A DNA stretch of 64,000 nt from Rosellinia necatrix (Eukaryota > Ascomycota > Sordariomycetes > Xylariales > Xylariaceae): NCBI GenBank assembly GCA_021209875.1, contig JAGYVD010000007.1:434001-498000 (forward strand). The letters are read 5' to 3'. A program made the translations under genes and the position numbers. Shown here piece after piece: positions 35,317 through 48,574 of this stretch. Under the pieces are notes generated by a model. It had not been told where the DNA came from. It saw nothing but the letters and a program-made list of their open reading frames with translations, and did no database searches. The stretch's first letter is position 1. Each line of letters starts with the position of its first letter.

Positions 35317-38226
35317 GAGTGGGGATTCTTCTATGTACCTATACCTAGTATCGGTGAGGATGAAGACATGAGAGGCGTCCCACACGTGCGAATAACTCAA
35401 TATGGCATACCTGGTTGGTACATTTGAGTTATGAGCCCACGACCCTCGTCCATATGAAAGTAAGTGAAGTTTAGCTGACGAACTCGACAAGAGACTGCTG
35501 TGGGCTGACGTCGGGCGTCTGTTCTGTCGTCTGCTCTGTCGTCTGGTCTGTCACCTACATAGCATGGTAGAGGCAGGCCGAGCCTTTTTGCTTGCATATG
35601 GTATTTCTTGTGGTGATGGCGATGATGATGTTGATGGGAGCAAACAAGACTGGCGGTTACTACCATGTTTCAAGAGCGTCACAAGTATCACTGGAGAAGG
35701 CTACCATATACGACCAAAACTGGGCACCATGTTGCGGTATTGGCATGTAACTGCAAGGAGCTTGGGCCGCACTAATGCCAATCTCAATTCTATACCAATT
35801 TGAGTTCTCATAACCAAGGCACACGACAATGTCGTCGTGGTGGGGTGCTTCTCTGACGTGTACGTAGTATATCGTGCCGTTGGTGATTTACCACCATTTG
35901 TACTTCCGCATTGCCCGAGTGTCTGGGGTTGGATTTAGGACTTCTTTGCTTTGGAGGCTTATCGTGACGAAGTCACTGGGCCATTGGAACACTTGGGGTT
36001 GGCCTTGGGACAATGCCCGTCGTTCTACCCGTGGTGCGTTACGTTTAGTTGTGTACCGTTTGTTCTGTTGTCGTGGACGTCTCGCAGACCGCGTACCAGA
36101 TAGCCCTAGTGTAGTAACGGTAGAGAGTCATGAACCTACTGTCAATGTTGTCCCTGGCAACAGTTCCATACTCTTGGGTCCTATCATGGCTGATCATTGG
36201 AGAAACCCCTGAAATGGACAGGGAGCGGGGGCTCGGGATCGCCCTTGGACAATGTTTGGGTTGGATAGGGATCAAGGCACTCTGTCCGGCTTGCCACAAG
36301 CTGCTTCGTCTTGCGAGGGTGACGACTTCTCATGATTCTTGAGGTGCCTATTTATGTATTTACGTAGTGTATTGTATGTACCTGTATGTTGGGGAGTACA
36401 ATGGATGGTACAATATCGAGAAGAGTAGGAAAATAGTGCTTCCATATTGGTCAATTAACGAGCCCTGCAAGTTCGTACAGTGTTTATGTCAATGGTGCAA
36501 TAACGATTCAATACACTGTATACTTTGCTTACGTACGAAATAAAATACAGTACCGTAGTCAGCTGTCCCTGAAGTAGCCACTATACTGTACTTGGGCCTG
36601 CTTGACACAATAATAAGGTCATTACCCAACTAATTGTTGGAACTTGCTGGCTGGGGGCATGAAGGAGTCTGATGAGCGTTGGTGAGTTGTCTTGAAAGAG
36701 TCGAGATTCATTCTCGGACCCTGGCGCCATGACTCGCTTACCTTGGCCTGTATAAGCCAGCGTTTATCATTTGGGGTTGTCTGGCTCGGCGAAACCAGAC
36801 AGTCTTTACCACTTTTGCCCGAGTGGCAGCCTGTTGCAGAACGCTCTGCACTAGAGCCTGGGTAATATGCTGCAACTACTCTCCACGGTGTCGTGTCAGT
36901 ACATGGCAGCATCGGCTTTCGGCAGGAGGTCAGGGTGTGTTGTGTTAAGAATACGACAGTACCGTCCGCATATGGTAGGCCATCCGAATACCTGGCCACC
37001 TGCGAGAAAGCCACTCGGCGTTATTGAGTATGGTTATAGGTATAACGCTATGTACGTCGAATATTAGCTCCCACGTCCCCACGCTCGGTCCACTTCATCT
37101 TTCCTATTCTAAAAGTTTCAGCTTTTGCACGATTTACTTCTTTGGTCTTTAACCTCTGTAGCTAAGCTTAACTAGCTAATCCCATTTGTGCTAGGCACAT
37201 TATGGTACATTACACGAAAGTCGGCACTTCGAGATGCTGCGATGCAACCTCCCTACTAGCCACCTTACTCTGTTTGGTTATCCGCGAGTGTTCGTTAAAT
37301 CTACCACGGGCGTGGGGTGGGAGGTACCTGAGCCTTTGAGTGTATGCTCACGTCCTACGTATAAACTACAACCGGGTAGAAATACACATGGGATCGTTTG
37401 GAAGTCACTTTGCCCAACAACACTAGATTTATGCCGCTCTGGAACTGGCAACAAGATCTACGGCTAAGGAGGCCAAGGACGGACTACCTACAGCAGCAGG
37501 CTTCGTTATCTACACTAGTTAGCCCGAATGCTTGTCGCATCGATTCGATGATATAGAGTCTTGGCACCGCCCAGAGCTCATGATGGGTCCCGATTCTTTC
37601 GTGATGCGATTTACTAACGGACGGACTGCGGGAGAGGGGATTTCTATTGTGGTTTTACGCTTGACCGTGCCATCAAGGGGGCTCCCTGAGTGGAGAGGGA
37701 TGCTGGAATATTTATGGGAGCGGGTGATAGTGGTAGATGTGTTACCTCTTTGCCACCCAGATAACTAGCTACCGTACCCTAGTCACCATTTCTCGGGATT
37801 CAAGCTGGAAGGGCCTGTAGTCGGTGTCCACCAGACTAGCCATGCCATCTCCATCCAGAGCATGTCCAATCCTACCGCTCTATCCAGCCCTCATTTTGGC
37901 GGGTGGGTTGGGACAATGAATTACCGGTAAATCATCGAACGATGCTTCTTATCCCAATCGACGAAATATTCCGTTTGGCCAGCGAACCCATGCGTGCCAA
38001 GCTGAAGAGAGAGAGAAAAGAAATGATCGGGGTTTGGTCTTGTTCCCCTTGCTGCTCTGTTACCCTCGGCTACTACGTCGGTTTAGGTATGCTGGACACG
38101 TACACGTGTACTTTACCGGAATACGTTTGATTCACGTGGTCGCGAGAGTATGCAGTGACTGGGTTCTTTTAAAATTGACAGCCGCCCGAATGCCCACCGT
38201 GATTACATGGGAGGACCCATGGTGTA

Positions 38227-38260
38227 GCGTAGTGTACACTGGATACTGGATACACTACGC
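38227..38260. repeat. Short perfect inverted repeat
   Basis: The arms gcgtagtgta and tacactacgc (10 bases) flank a 14-base loop. No T-tract follows. Confidence 0.6.
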
Positions 38261-38420
38261 TCGATGTTGCATGGCACTGGTATCAAATCCACATACCATA
38301 ACTAGGACATACTTCCCTCTAACCTAGTACTGTACGGTTATGCCATCCTCGACTGTGTTCTTGCTTCATGCTACTGTACCTCTGTAGGTTGCACATTGCT
38401 CACCTACATACACACGCACA

Positions 38421-38517
38421 CACGCACATACATACATACATACATACATATATACATACATATATACATACATATATACATACATATATACATACATACA
38501 TACATACGTACATACAT
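38421..38517. repeat. (CATA)n-type repeat
   Basis: About 100 bases of CATACATA and CATATATA units, with an apparent 12-base higher-order period. Confidence 0.85.
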
Positions 38518-40229
38518 AGTAGGTGATTACTGTCGTGCGACATGGCGTCGGATCAAGAAGTACGTAGACAGGGCTGCATTGATAGCGTGATCATATTCCA
38601 CCGCGCTTATTCACCTGACGCAGATGCTGGGGAGATCTGTGACATACTCGTCAATCTCACCTGTATGCAGATCGCTGGTTGCGGCAGTCAGTCTAACTCC
38701 CTAAATCGGCAAACGTAAAGCCCCAAGGTTATGAAGCGAACGACAAGACCTGAGATCCGGGGCTGGTGCGACATTGCCCGTCGTGACTTGGGCTCCGATC
38801 ACACGGAGACCGATGGTTATGTTATGTACATGGACGGTACGTGCGACTCTGAGCCCTCGGAAGTATCACGATAAGTATACCATGTTGGACATGAGGATGA
38901 CGCCGTCATCCATCCCCCGCAGCACCAGCCTTCGAGAGAATGTGCAACATCGGAACAGGGTGAATCCTGGAGGATGGACTGCATTATAGCACTACATTAT
39001 CTACAGGCTGTTATGGTGGCTGAGGCCGTGTCGGCATTATCGACCCTTCAAGACGGAGGGAGGGATTCCTGTGTGCCAAGCGTCGATAAGAATAGAGCAG
39101 ATGCGCGCGAAGAGACTCTGCTGGGGCATTTCGTCCGAACGCGAGGAGATGTTCCTTTTGCGATAAGAGATGGTGGTGATGAGGCGCCTGGCCAAGCGTA
39201 GCAATAGACTGAGACATTGCTGGCTGCTTTTCTTTTGGTCGTTGAATGACCCGTTGCTGGCAGTAGCAGTGCATTCTTTCCCTCATGTTTGTCCGAGTTT
39301 GACAACGTTCGTTGATCCTTGATGCTGGCATGGTTGCATACAGGTACCACTCAACACAGTCCTCCTACATTTTTGGTACTCCTAGTTGATTCTTGGTATT
39401 ACCTGTGAAACGTGGTTGATCACATATATCTACGGCGTCGTCTCCGCACGTCTGGTAACGAATTGCGACACCAAAAGAAAAGAGAATGAGGAATAAGAAA
39501 AAATACGAAATGAAAAAAAAAGGTAAAATAAAAATAAAAATACAAATAAAAAAAATGGGGAAAAAGAAAGGAAGCGGAACGAGAGGAAAGGCAATGCTTC
39601 AAACGCTGGTTGGTGAGCGGCCGAGCTTCAAGTTAAGTAACTAGGTATGTAAGCGTGTGTATATAATGTTGTATCCACATGAGTAGTTAAGTTCTTATCT
39701 TTCCCATCCCCGTTATACGACCATCCTATTTAGCCATTGATTGCATTGCACGGTCTAGAAACGCTGTCTTGTATCCACAATCATCCCCCTCCCTATAACG
39801 GGCATGGGAGTATGTGCTATATAAGGTAGCCATTCTTCATGGGACTACCCTTTCCAATTCTTAATAGAAAATCCAGAGAATAAGACCAAAAAAAACCGCA
39901 TTTTTTTGACATGGAACTTTGGTCGTTCTCTGGTCTCCAACCGACGAGATAGATGTGGGGAGAAGGGTATGGTTCTCCCCACCCAACAGTAGGGAATATC
40001 CTGGGAAAGCGATCGGCTAAACTCTTGGCGTCCACATCCACAACAAGCAACTTATAACTCACCGGCGAGGTCCTGCAGCTAGTGCCTTCAATGCCTCGCG
40101 GTTGGGGTCTCGTAGGTGGCCTGATGCTGAGGAGGCCGAACGGATTTGGGGTTGCAGCAGAAATCTCACTCCAGCAAAGCACATACATCCATCCATATGC
40201 TATTAGTGAGAGCGAGTAGCCATTCACGC

Positions 40230-40336
40230 CGACCAACCAACCAACCAACCAACTCACCAACCAACTCACCAACCAACTCACCAACCAACTCACCAACCTA
40301 TCAACCAACCAATCAACTAACCGATCAACTAACCAT
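40230..40336. repeat. 12-bp minisatellite CCAACCAACTCA
   Basis: Copies of ccaaccaactca and variants fill about 105 bases. On the minus strand they would encode Trp-Leu-Val repeats inside an open frame, which I judge an artefact. Confidence 0.85.
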
Positions 40337-40481
40337 GCCCCGTTGCCCAACCAGTTGATGAAGAGCGGGGCGTGACCATATCCGTCTTTTGTCTCCAAAA
40401 ACCGAGCGAAATCTGATAGGTTTCGATGAGATTGGAGAAACGCCCCCACCTCTAACCTAAGCTATGGTATAATATAAGACA

Positions 40482-40680
40482 TACATACGAACATACATAC
40501 ATACATACATACATATGTACACACATGTGTACATATATACATGTATACTTACATTCCATACATACTTGTACCATACATACACACATACATACGTACATAC
40601 ATATATACATATATACATATATACATATATACATATATACATATATACATAACTACATATACACATACATATATATATAC
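40482..40680. repeat. Long (CATA)n/(TACA)n compound repeat
   Basis: Almost 200 bases of CATA, TATACA and TATG units with few interruptions. Confidence 0.85.
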
Positions 40681-42210
40681 ATGCTTAGTCGGTGTCATAG
40701 AAGCGGGAGCTGCTCTTCCACGCCTCCCGCCGCCACCTCCACCCTCTCCCGTCCTTTGGTAACTTTCGTGTTGATTATCCTGACGTCTTGGAACGGGTGG
40801 ATGGCACAGGCTACCGCCTTTTGATCCTCGACTGCGACAGTTACAGCTAACTCTAGTTATGACACGGCCAGCGAGGTCGGTACCATGGGCCTCTGCAGAC
40901 TTGCAGCCATCGGATCCTCCCCCCCTCCCCTTCCCTCTCTCCCCCCACTACTCGATACAACCACACTACCTCACTACCGTACCAAAATCCGAGTTGCGCG
41001 TATGGTGCATGGATAAGTGCCGCGCAGGACAGGGCGCGTGCATTTGTTCTAGCCTCGCCTAAAAACATGCAAATCCTTACCATATTCGAAGTCTATCTTC
41101 AGCAGTCTGCCGTACGCATGGGGAACTACGCCGATCAACTCACGGGAAATCCTCCTATCGATAATAAACTACCTATATTACCGTCAAAATAAAACATCAA
41201 CAATCAAAACGATGTGTCGTTGCTTGTCTTACATTCGTGGCTTCTCGTCGTTTTTTTTTTTTGCCGTGTTCTTTAACCCACTACGTTCTGCGAACCCACG
41301 AATCACGGGGAATTTATTAATAGCCGGAGCACAGATACCCCGGATCAGCAGTTCCTATTCATGGCCTGTGTGTGGCTACTATAAAGCTATGCCAAGATTG
41401 TGAGAGTTTCTACACACCTGGTCGTGATACATTCGGGATAGCATAGGAAACAGGTCCCATTCGGGCAACACCGCGTGCGTCTTTGCACATAGACGTACAT
41501 CTAACCACGCTTGCTCGGGTATTGTATTCTCGGACATGACGGTACGGTAAGAGGGGATTTGACTGGAGCTAAGAGGGCTTGCATATGTAAATATCCTGAG
41601 AACTGACCTGAGGTCGTTGGGATATCGAACCGGGGACGGAACAAAGGGAGCCTAGTACGATCTGCCGAGTTCTGTCCACCATACAATGGGCACATCGTGA
41701 AGAAGATGGTGGTGTAGCCAAATGGCTGCTGACCAGTCCGTTGAACGGTGCATGTTGGAATCTGACTATAGCAATTCGCTGAGATGCAGAGTGGAGAGCT
41801 TACAATGCAAACAGAAACAACAACCCTTGGAAGGCAACTCGCGCTAGCATACCTCGGACTCTGGCAGTGTTATGGTAGATCACAAACTAGATGCTGCCCG
41901 ATGTCCCTTGGAGCTCTCTATCGGAATCAGCCCGCTCACGTGTGCCGTCACGGATTGTACGTAGGTAGCATCCAGGGACCATCCATATAACGACCTAGGT
42001 GAAGTTAGTTATCTCGATCGCCGCATTGGCCTCCACCCCGTCTAGTAGGTGTCTAAGGCATCGCCTAGTTCTCTCCTCTGGCCTCGGGAATCTACCCCAC
42101 ATGCACGGTTCTTGCCGCTTCTAGATGCTGACCACGGACATGGCTTGACGGCGATGGATAATGTGGTGTCGGTATGATGTAAGTTGGTGACGAGGGGGGC
42201 ACGGAGACGG

Positions 42211-42260
42211 ACTCCTCATGACTCCCCATGACTCTCTATGACTCCCCATGACTCCCCATG
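42211..42260. repeat. 10-bp minisatellite, five copies
   Basis: Five exact-length copies of actccccatg, two of them with substitutions. Confidence 0.85.
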
Positions 42261-42493
42261 TATCTACACTACTCGAAAAGGGTATGCCCATCTCTCCGTA
42301 CCGAAGATTGAAAGCCCGTGGTCACCTCTCCCGTCCTCTCTCGACTGAGCCTTCCCTCACCGCCTCCCATCCAGCTCACACGAGGCAACGAGCAATGGAG
42401 GGGAGGATGATAAATATGCCGCCCTCGCTCTGGCTTCACATACCAAGGAATGCACGCCTGAGCGGTAAGCAACACAAGGCGGGAGGGAGCTTG

Positions 42494-42559
42494 GTTGGTG
42501 TCTAGTTGGTGTCTAGTTGGTGTCTAGTTGGTGTCTGGTTGGTGTCTGGTTGGTGTCTG
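42494..42559. repeat. 11-bp minisatellite, six copies
   Basis: Six head-to-tail copies of gttggtgtcta, the last three ending in g. Only this one position varies, so the array looks young. Confidence 0.88.
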
Positions 42560-44915
42560 GCTTGATGCCTGGTTGGTGCTGGTATGGGCATGGAGATCAA
42601 CCAATGCAACGCGAATGGGCGGGCGTGTTTGGGATATTCCATCTCCCAGGCAGGTGGTCGACCTAGCGCATCATACGTTCTGCACTACACCTCGCAACTT
42701 AGTGTAACTTTGAGATGGCGTCCGTACGGCTGGCACGGCGGTAGGTATGGCTGTAAGGCATGGCTGTCGTTTTCCTCCAGTGCCTGAAGCATCTATAGAA
42801 TGAATGTATTGCAGAAACGGCAGACGGGGTACCAGGTACCTGTGATTGTGGAGGAGACGCAGGAGAGGGAGATGAATGTACTACGGCTCAGGTGTCTACC
42901 CAGTAATACCGCTTTCTCCTGCGTGGTCAGCAAATGCGAGGATTAAACCTGCCCAGGTATGTTAAATATTCACTTGCTTGCCTACCGTCCATATCCATAC
43001 TTGTACATACTCACTTGGCCATCCTCTGTTCCGCTGGTAGGGGAGGTAGTGTACCTGCTCGGGCGTGTCGACGTAGGTATATCGAGGTATATGATAGATG
43101 GCGTGTGTACATTCTACTCGGCAGGTGGTATGTAGGTGATATGTAGTTACCGATGGACTGGCCAGTCGTTGTTGACCCCTCTCCTTGACAGGCCATCCCT
43201 CCTAGCTCATCACGGCACCCTGTTGGCAGATCCTTGTCATAAAGGTACCGTATGTACAGTACATACTAGCGCCCCGGTGGGACTTACCTTATTTCTATAT
43301 TACCACGGGCCTGTACTGGTACCTACGCACTGTACCCCGTTGCCTCCTGCGGGGCGACATACAGGACGGTGGTGGGTGTAGATGTACATGCTCCACTGAT
43401 ACAAACGCCAAGCTCGCTGGCTCTGGGGATGGGGACGTGGGAGGAGGATCGGGCTGGAGAATGAATACACTACATACATACATACATACATACCAAGTAG
43501 GGTGGGGTCCGCTAGAGCTACCCGAGCTCGCACTCTCTCGCTCTAGCTACTAGTAGGTCAGGGCCATGGGTGGTGGCACTGTATACTGGGTGCTGTTTCC
43601 CGTCGGTCGTTATGATAGATCTCTTCCGTTCACTATTACACAACAGCACCACTCTCCATTTGCCCTTCATTTGCCTTTTCCCTCTTCTTTTTCTCCCCTT
43701 CTCGCCGGTACATTGCCACTACACCTCCTTTCCAGTACAGTACCGTTTTGCTGGCTCCGGCTCGACGGTAGTGGACACTACGTCACACTATATCCCGTAA
43801 GGTGTAAGCTCAGGTACCTCTCGACAGTGCTCCCGACCGTCCAGCCCGGTTCATACGTCCCGACGTCTTCTGTCCTGGCTGGCCGCCGCCGGTCGTCTGG
43901 CTTGCACTAACTCGATAGCAGAGCACAGCCCAGGCACCTTTCCGCCCGCCTCGACGACAGCGTACTACGCTCCTGCGCTACACACTTGATCCCGGTCGGC
44001 CGCCTCCGAGCCTCTCGCGTTCCTGTCCCTGCCCAACTGCGCGCTTACTGACCTCTACACCACACCCTCGGCTTGGGCCCAAGAGCGCAACGTGTATTAT
44101 GGTACATATCACATCACGAGCTCCTCCAGCGCAGACGAATAGGGCGATAGTGGGAGCACTGGTCTGCTTGGATACATAACACAGGCTGTCCGAGATACAT
44201 ACTACCTCGTCTGTACATATACACACGCTACATACTGGGCCTTGCACGCTGCGCCCTACACAGTGGTGCTCGAGGGTGTTCGGTCAACGGGGTACCTGAT
44301 ACCTGCCTGTATGGGTACGTAGCAGGGGGAGGAAGAGCAACGAGCCAGTCGGTACGGTACTCAGCAGCGGCGGCATCGTCGTCGAATTGGCCGTCTCTCC
44401 CTTCTGGGTCTCTCTCTTCTGGGGCTAAGCAGCAGAAATACGCTATCTACGTATTTATCTTTGCTACCGTCGGACAAACTGACCAAACCGTACGACGAGA
44501 CGTGCTACCCGAACTATACCACCCGTATACCACCTTGGCCACCTAGGCCGGCCTACATACACTTGCCTTACACTGCCTGCCTAACACTCTCGCATCCTCG
44601 TACCCTCGTACTGTACATACTCCGGGACTATACTCCTTCGGTATCTGCTTGCTTGCCCGTAGTGGACATCGCGCAAAGCGTCCTGTGCCGGGGTAGCAAC
44701 TAGCCTGCACATCCCAAGGAGTCGCCGATTGCTCTGCTCTATTCGACCGCCCGCACGCCCGGGATCCTCGCTCGCGTTGATTTCGAGGTCCCTCTTTCCA
44801 TGGCCACCTCCCCTGACCAGAGTTACGTTGTTGTCGAGTTGACCTGTGCCTGTGTTTGGCCAACCGCATGACCGACCGGTGCTCGCAAATATAACCACCA
44901 GGCAGTCTCCCAAGC

Positions 44916-47900
44916 ATGGAACCCAGCGCGCATCCGACCAAGCGACCACGTCTAATGACTCCTCCTGCTGCGTCATGGTCGAATAAAATACACGGCCAAG
45001 GCGTGTCTCTCCCGCAACCCAACCCTGCGCACCACCCACCCGTCTCGGGCGGCGGTCACCACCCACCGCCGCCGGCTCAGTATCAACCGCCGCCGACCTT
45101 CTCGCGCCCGCCTGAGCCTCCGCTGCCGCCGGCTCACCACCAACCCCTCGACGACCATCGCCATCACCATCACCATCATGAACACGAGCTCTACCCCCCG
45201 ATCCAGGACGCTCCTCGACAGCTCCCGCCCTCGCCAGCTCACCCACCCTACCCCCCATACCCCCCGCGAGACTCTATCGTGAAGCGCGACGCCGAGGAGC
45301 AGGCTCTTCCTCAGTTGCGCCGACCGAGCTCCACTGGCCACGTCGTCGACGGTCTCCCACCTACGCCTCATGGCCCGCCCCATCCGGTCCAGCACCATCC
45401 AGAGGATCCACGTCGCCACATGAACTTCGACAACGGAGCGTCGATGCCGCATTCGCCGGCACTGTACCGGCCCGCAACCATACCTCAGAGCTATCACCCC
45501 CCCCCTCCACAGCAGCCGGCCTCACAGGCACCGCAGCACTATGAAAGCCCTCATGGTTACGGGCCACCACAGCCTCAGATGTATTCGGCAACACTGGAAA
45601 TACAAAACGCCAGTGCTAAGCGAAAAGCCCAGAGGGCGTCACAAGTATGCCAGCTCGAACTCCTGTATCCGATCTGTCTCCGGTGATCGCTAACGCACGT
45701 ATCATAGGCATGCGACAATTGCAGGCAGCTGAAGGCTAAATGCGACGAAACAAAGCCGTGCAAAAATTGCCGTGAAAAGAATGTTGAGTGCAAATACAGG
45801 GATCCTCCCGCGAAACAGTAAGTGCGATCCGCCAGGACTTGTGTGGCTTGTGAATGTTGACGTGAGGCCAGGCCGGATAAGGTAACAGCGGATATTTTAG
45901 ACATTCTCACGGCTCTGAAACAGGATATGTCTTCTCTGCACAACAAAATGGACAAGTTGGAGAATCGCATGTCCAAGCTGGAGAACACGAGAGCGCACGG
46001 CGATGCGGAGCCGGGCAAATTGAAAGTCGAGTCTATCGAGGAAGATGACCGGCCCGATCTTCAACCCTCCTCAGCTTCGGATACCGGGGATATTCCCGAG
46101 GAGGAGGCACTGGAGACCTCGCCACCGGTGCCGACGAGTCTCATGGGTAATTCCTTGAGTCTTTCCGAGGCTCACGAGACATTGCGACAGGGAGATTACG
46201 ACGATGTTGAAGTCCAACCTGGCCCTATGGTGCCCCCGGGGAGGCCTGCCATGCCGCCAAATCACACGACGCTGGCCAGCTTGTTACTGAAGTGGCCGTC
46301 TATTCATCAGTTAGTCGGGCAGATCCTGGAGAAAGAAGGAATCGAGTATGTAGAAGAATATCCGATCCGGCAGGAAGAACGAAGAGGCGTGCTTCGAGTG
46401 TTCGGGAGAGGAGAAGGGCCCGATTCGGATAGCCGATCATCCGATAAGGGCACGCCGCAAGATTTGAATATGACCGACAGAGAAGACGCTTCAGATGTGG
46501 CTGGCCCAACGCCTGGCCCCGAGCTGTGGGGTCAAGTCGGGAGCCTGGCACCCGGCCCGGGAGTTGACTATAAAGGAGGTGTCCTCAATACGGACGGGAA
46601 CCCTGACTGGGATGATAACAAGGTGTGGAAATACGTGCACAGCTTCAAGGAGAACATTCTCAATATGCACCCCATTATTATTCCCAAGGAGCTTGATGCC
46701 ATGGTCAAGGTCTTTCTCGAGCAGCTGCCAAAGTCATCAAATACCCCAAGCAGCAATAAGGGCAATGTTTCGGCAGGCTTCGTATCGACAGGGCAGGATA
46801 TTGGGAATAAGCGCAAGCGGTCCCCGGGCGGTGATGAGCCGAGCCCGGGTATGACCTTCAGAAAGCCGGGTCGCCCATACCGAAATATACAGAGTGCTCT
46901 CGTTCTGCTCGTCCTCGCTTTAGGTAAGATATGCCTGCATCGAGGCAGGATCCCTGATGTGGTCCACGAACCCGACGATTATATGAGCCATTCCCCTCTG
47001 GTGCGTAATGGTGTCCCGGCATCTCCTAGTCAGGGGTCTCCGGGTTTGTTCGCTCCGCCGCAGTCCGGGTTTGCCTCGCCCAAGGAGAATGAGCGACCTG
47101 TGGGGATGAGCCGGAGGTCGTCTCTGCAAGGCAATACACCTTTTGGCAGAACACCATTAACGCACAAGCGCAACATCGACGTGATTCCCGGACTCGAGTA
47201 TTTTGCGCTTGCATCCGACATTATGGGTGCGGATTATGGTGGCCGTTGCCTAAGGCACGTTTACGTCCATATTCTCGCTGGGTTGTACCATGGCCAATTA
47301 GGTCGCGTGTTGGAGAGCTGGGAACATATTGCCACTGCAAGTAGAAAACTTCAAGTAGTGTTACGGCCGTGAGTCTTCGCTTCATCTCCGCGACAAGCCC
47401 CATGTTGTGCTACTAACGTTGATGTGAAAAGGAGCCTCAACCGTCTCTCGCAACAAAAACAATGCAGCCCAGAATCTCGAAGGGATAACCAACTGGCGTT
47501 CGCTTTCTGGACGTGTCTGCAACTCGAGAGGTAGGCAGCTCATTCGTGCCCAACCGGCCATCGAGACTCAAGTAGACTGACTTTAGACAGCGACATATTA
47601 GCTGAATTACATCTCCCGCAATCGGGTATACTAGCATACGAATCACAGATGCCTTACCCGAACAGCACGTTCGCAATGAATCACGGGTTTACCCCCTACG
47701 TCGCGAGTGGCTACTTAGCGCAGTTGTATCTTCGGAAACAGTTGAACACAGTGCATAACCTTTTATACGACCCGGAAAAGGATGATGTCAATCGTCGACA
47801 TTATCAAGCAATAGACGATGAGATCAACGAGATCCAAACCGTACTGGGGAGTGCCAGGGAGCAGTGGGTACCCCCGGAATATTGGTGGAACGAGGAGAGC

Positions 47901-48574
47901 CCTCTTCCCACGGACATTCTGGCAGCACGACTCCGTGCCAAATATTGGGGTTCTCAAGTCATTCTTTATCGGCCATTCTTGAGACATATTCTCGACGGAG
48001 ACTCTTCCGGGACGGACCATGCACCACCTCATCCGATGGCTCCCGTCGGTGGCAATGAGAAGGGCATGAAATACCACCATCAGACAATCCAGAATGCCGG
48101 GTTGGCGATACGTGCACTGATTGAAAGTACCCGCGCATTCCATGGCATAGAGGGTCGGCGTATCATCATCACCAACGTCTTTGGGACCGCACACGCGTAA
48201 GTTGTAAACCATGCAAATCCCAGTCTATCGTTCATCCAGCTAACCCTATTTTTAGGCAATGGGGAAATCTATTAACCTTGGCGGCGTGTTATAAGAACGA
48301 CACGGTCAGAGAGTTCATCAAAGCAGATGTGCTACATAACCTCTTTGTCCGCACTATTGCTTTTTTCCAAACGATTGCTCAGCCGTCCAGTGCACTCACT
48401 ATAGATATGAACATACTGAGCGGCCTAAAAGATGAACTATTCGGGCGTGAGGAGGTAGACATCAGAGCCGATTCTAGCTTTTCGAGCGCCACAAGCAGCA
48501 GTGCTCTACACCACTCGGGTCCTCGTTACAGCTTGCAGGGTCCCTCATCGCCCACCATGATGCGACCGCACTAA
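44916..48574 (+). CDS. Zn(II)2Cys6 fungal transcription factor
   Basis: Six exons (44916-45644, 45708-45817, 45872-47368, 47432-47530, 47591-48196, 48256-48574) give 1119 residues. Five introns of 54-63 bases have consensus ends, several with CTAAC branch sites. The zinc cluster at residues 245-271 has the spacing C-x2-C-x6-C-x5-C-x2-C-x6-C and is split from the N-terminus by intron 1. A linker and a coiled coil at about 285-320 (likely dimerisation) follow. The fungal transcription factor middle homology region spans about 715-1010, from LEYFALASDIMG to the AQWGNLLTLAACYKN part. The first 243 residues are Pro/His-rich, with a six-His run, and probably disordered. The tail is Ser-rich. It should act in the nucleus on CGG-type DNA sites. 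The target pathway is not known; no metabolic genes flank it closely. Confidence 0.93.

Larger units (their letters stand above)
29144..44915. other. Large gene-poor region with many simple repeats
   Basis: I support no gene in these 15.8 kb. The part 31.3-32.6 kb is AT-rich and lacks long ORFs. The part 33.9-36.5 kb and 38-44.9 kb carry many microsatellites and minisatellites, listed separately. ATG or near-ATG ORFs of 75-130 codons (36622-37014, 39011-39331, 43566-43910) have no recognisable motifs or biased codon use. The last 1.5 kb before 44916 should contain the promoter and 5' UTR of the transcription factor gene, including short upstream ORFs. Confidence 0.45.

Noticed and set aside
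35092..35490. ORFs on both strands through the 35.2-kb repeat
   Set aside because: The 12-base period of the TATG repeat keeps all frames open artificially.
36622..37014. 130-codon minus-strand ORF
   Set aside because: Starts with GTG, lacks codon bias, and no domain is recognised.
39817..40449. 210-codon minus-strand ORF
   Set aside because: Its centre is only the 12-bp CCAACCAACTCA repeat translated as Trp-Leu-Val units; the flanks show no motif.
41700..41775. tRNA-like sequence with gtagccaaatggctg and a weak B box
   Set aside because: The anticodon and acceptor stems do not pair; at best a relic.
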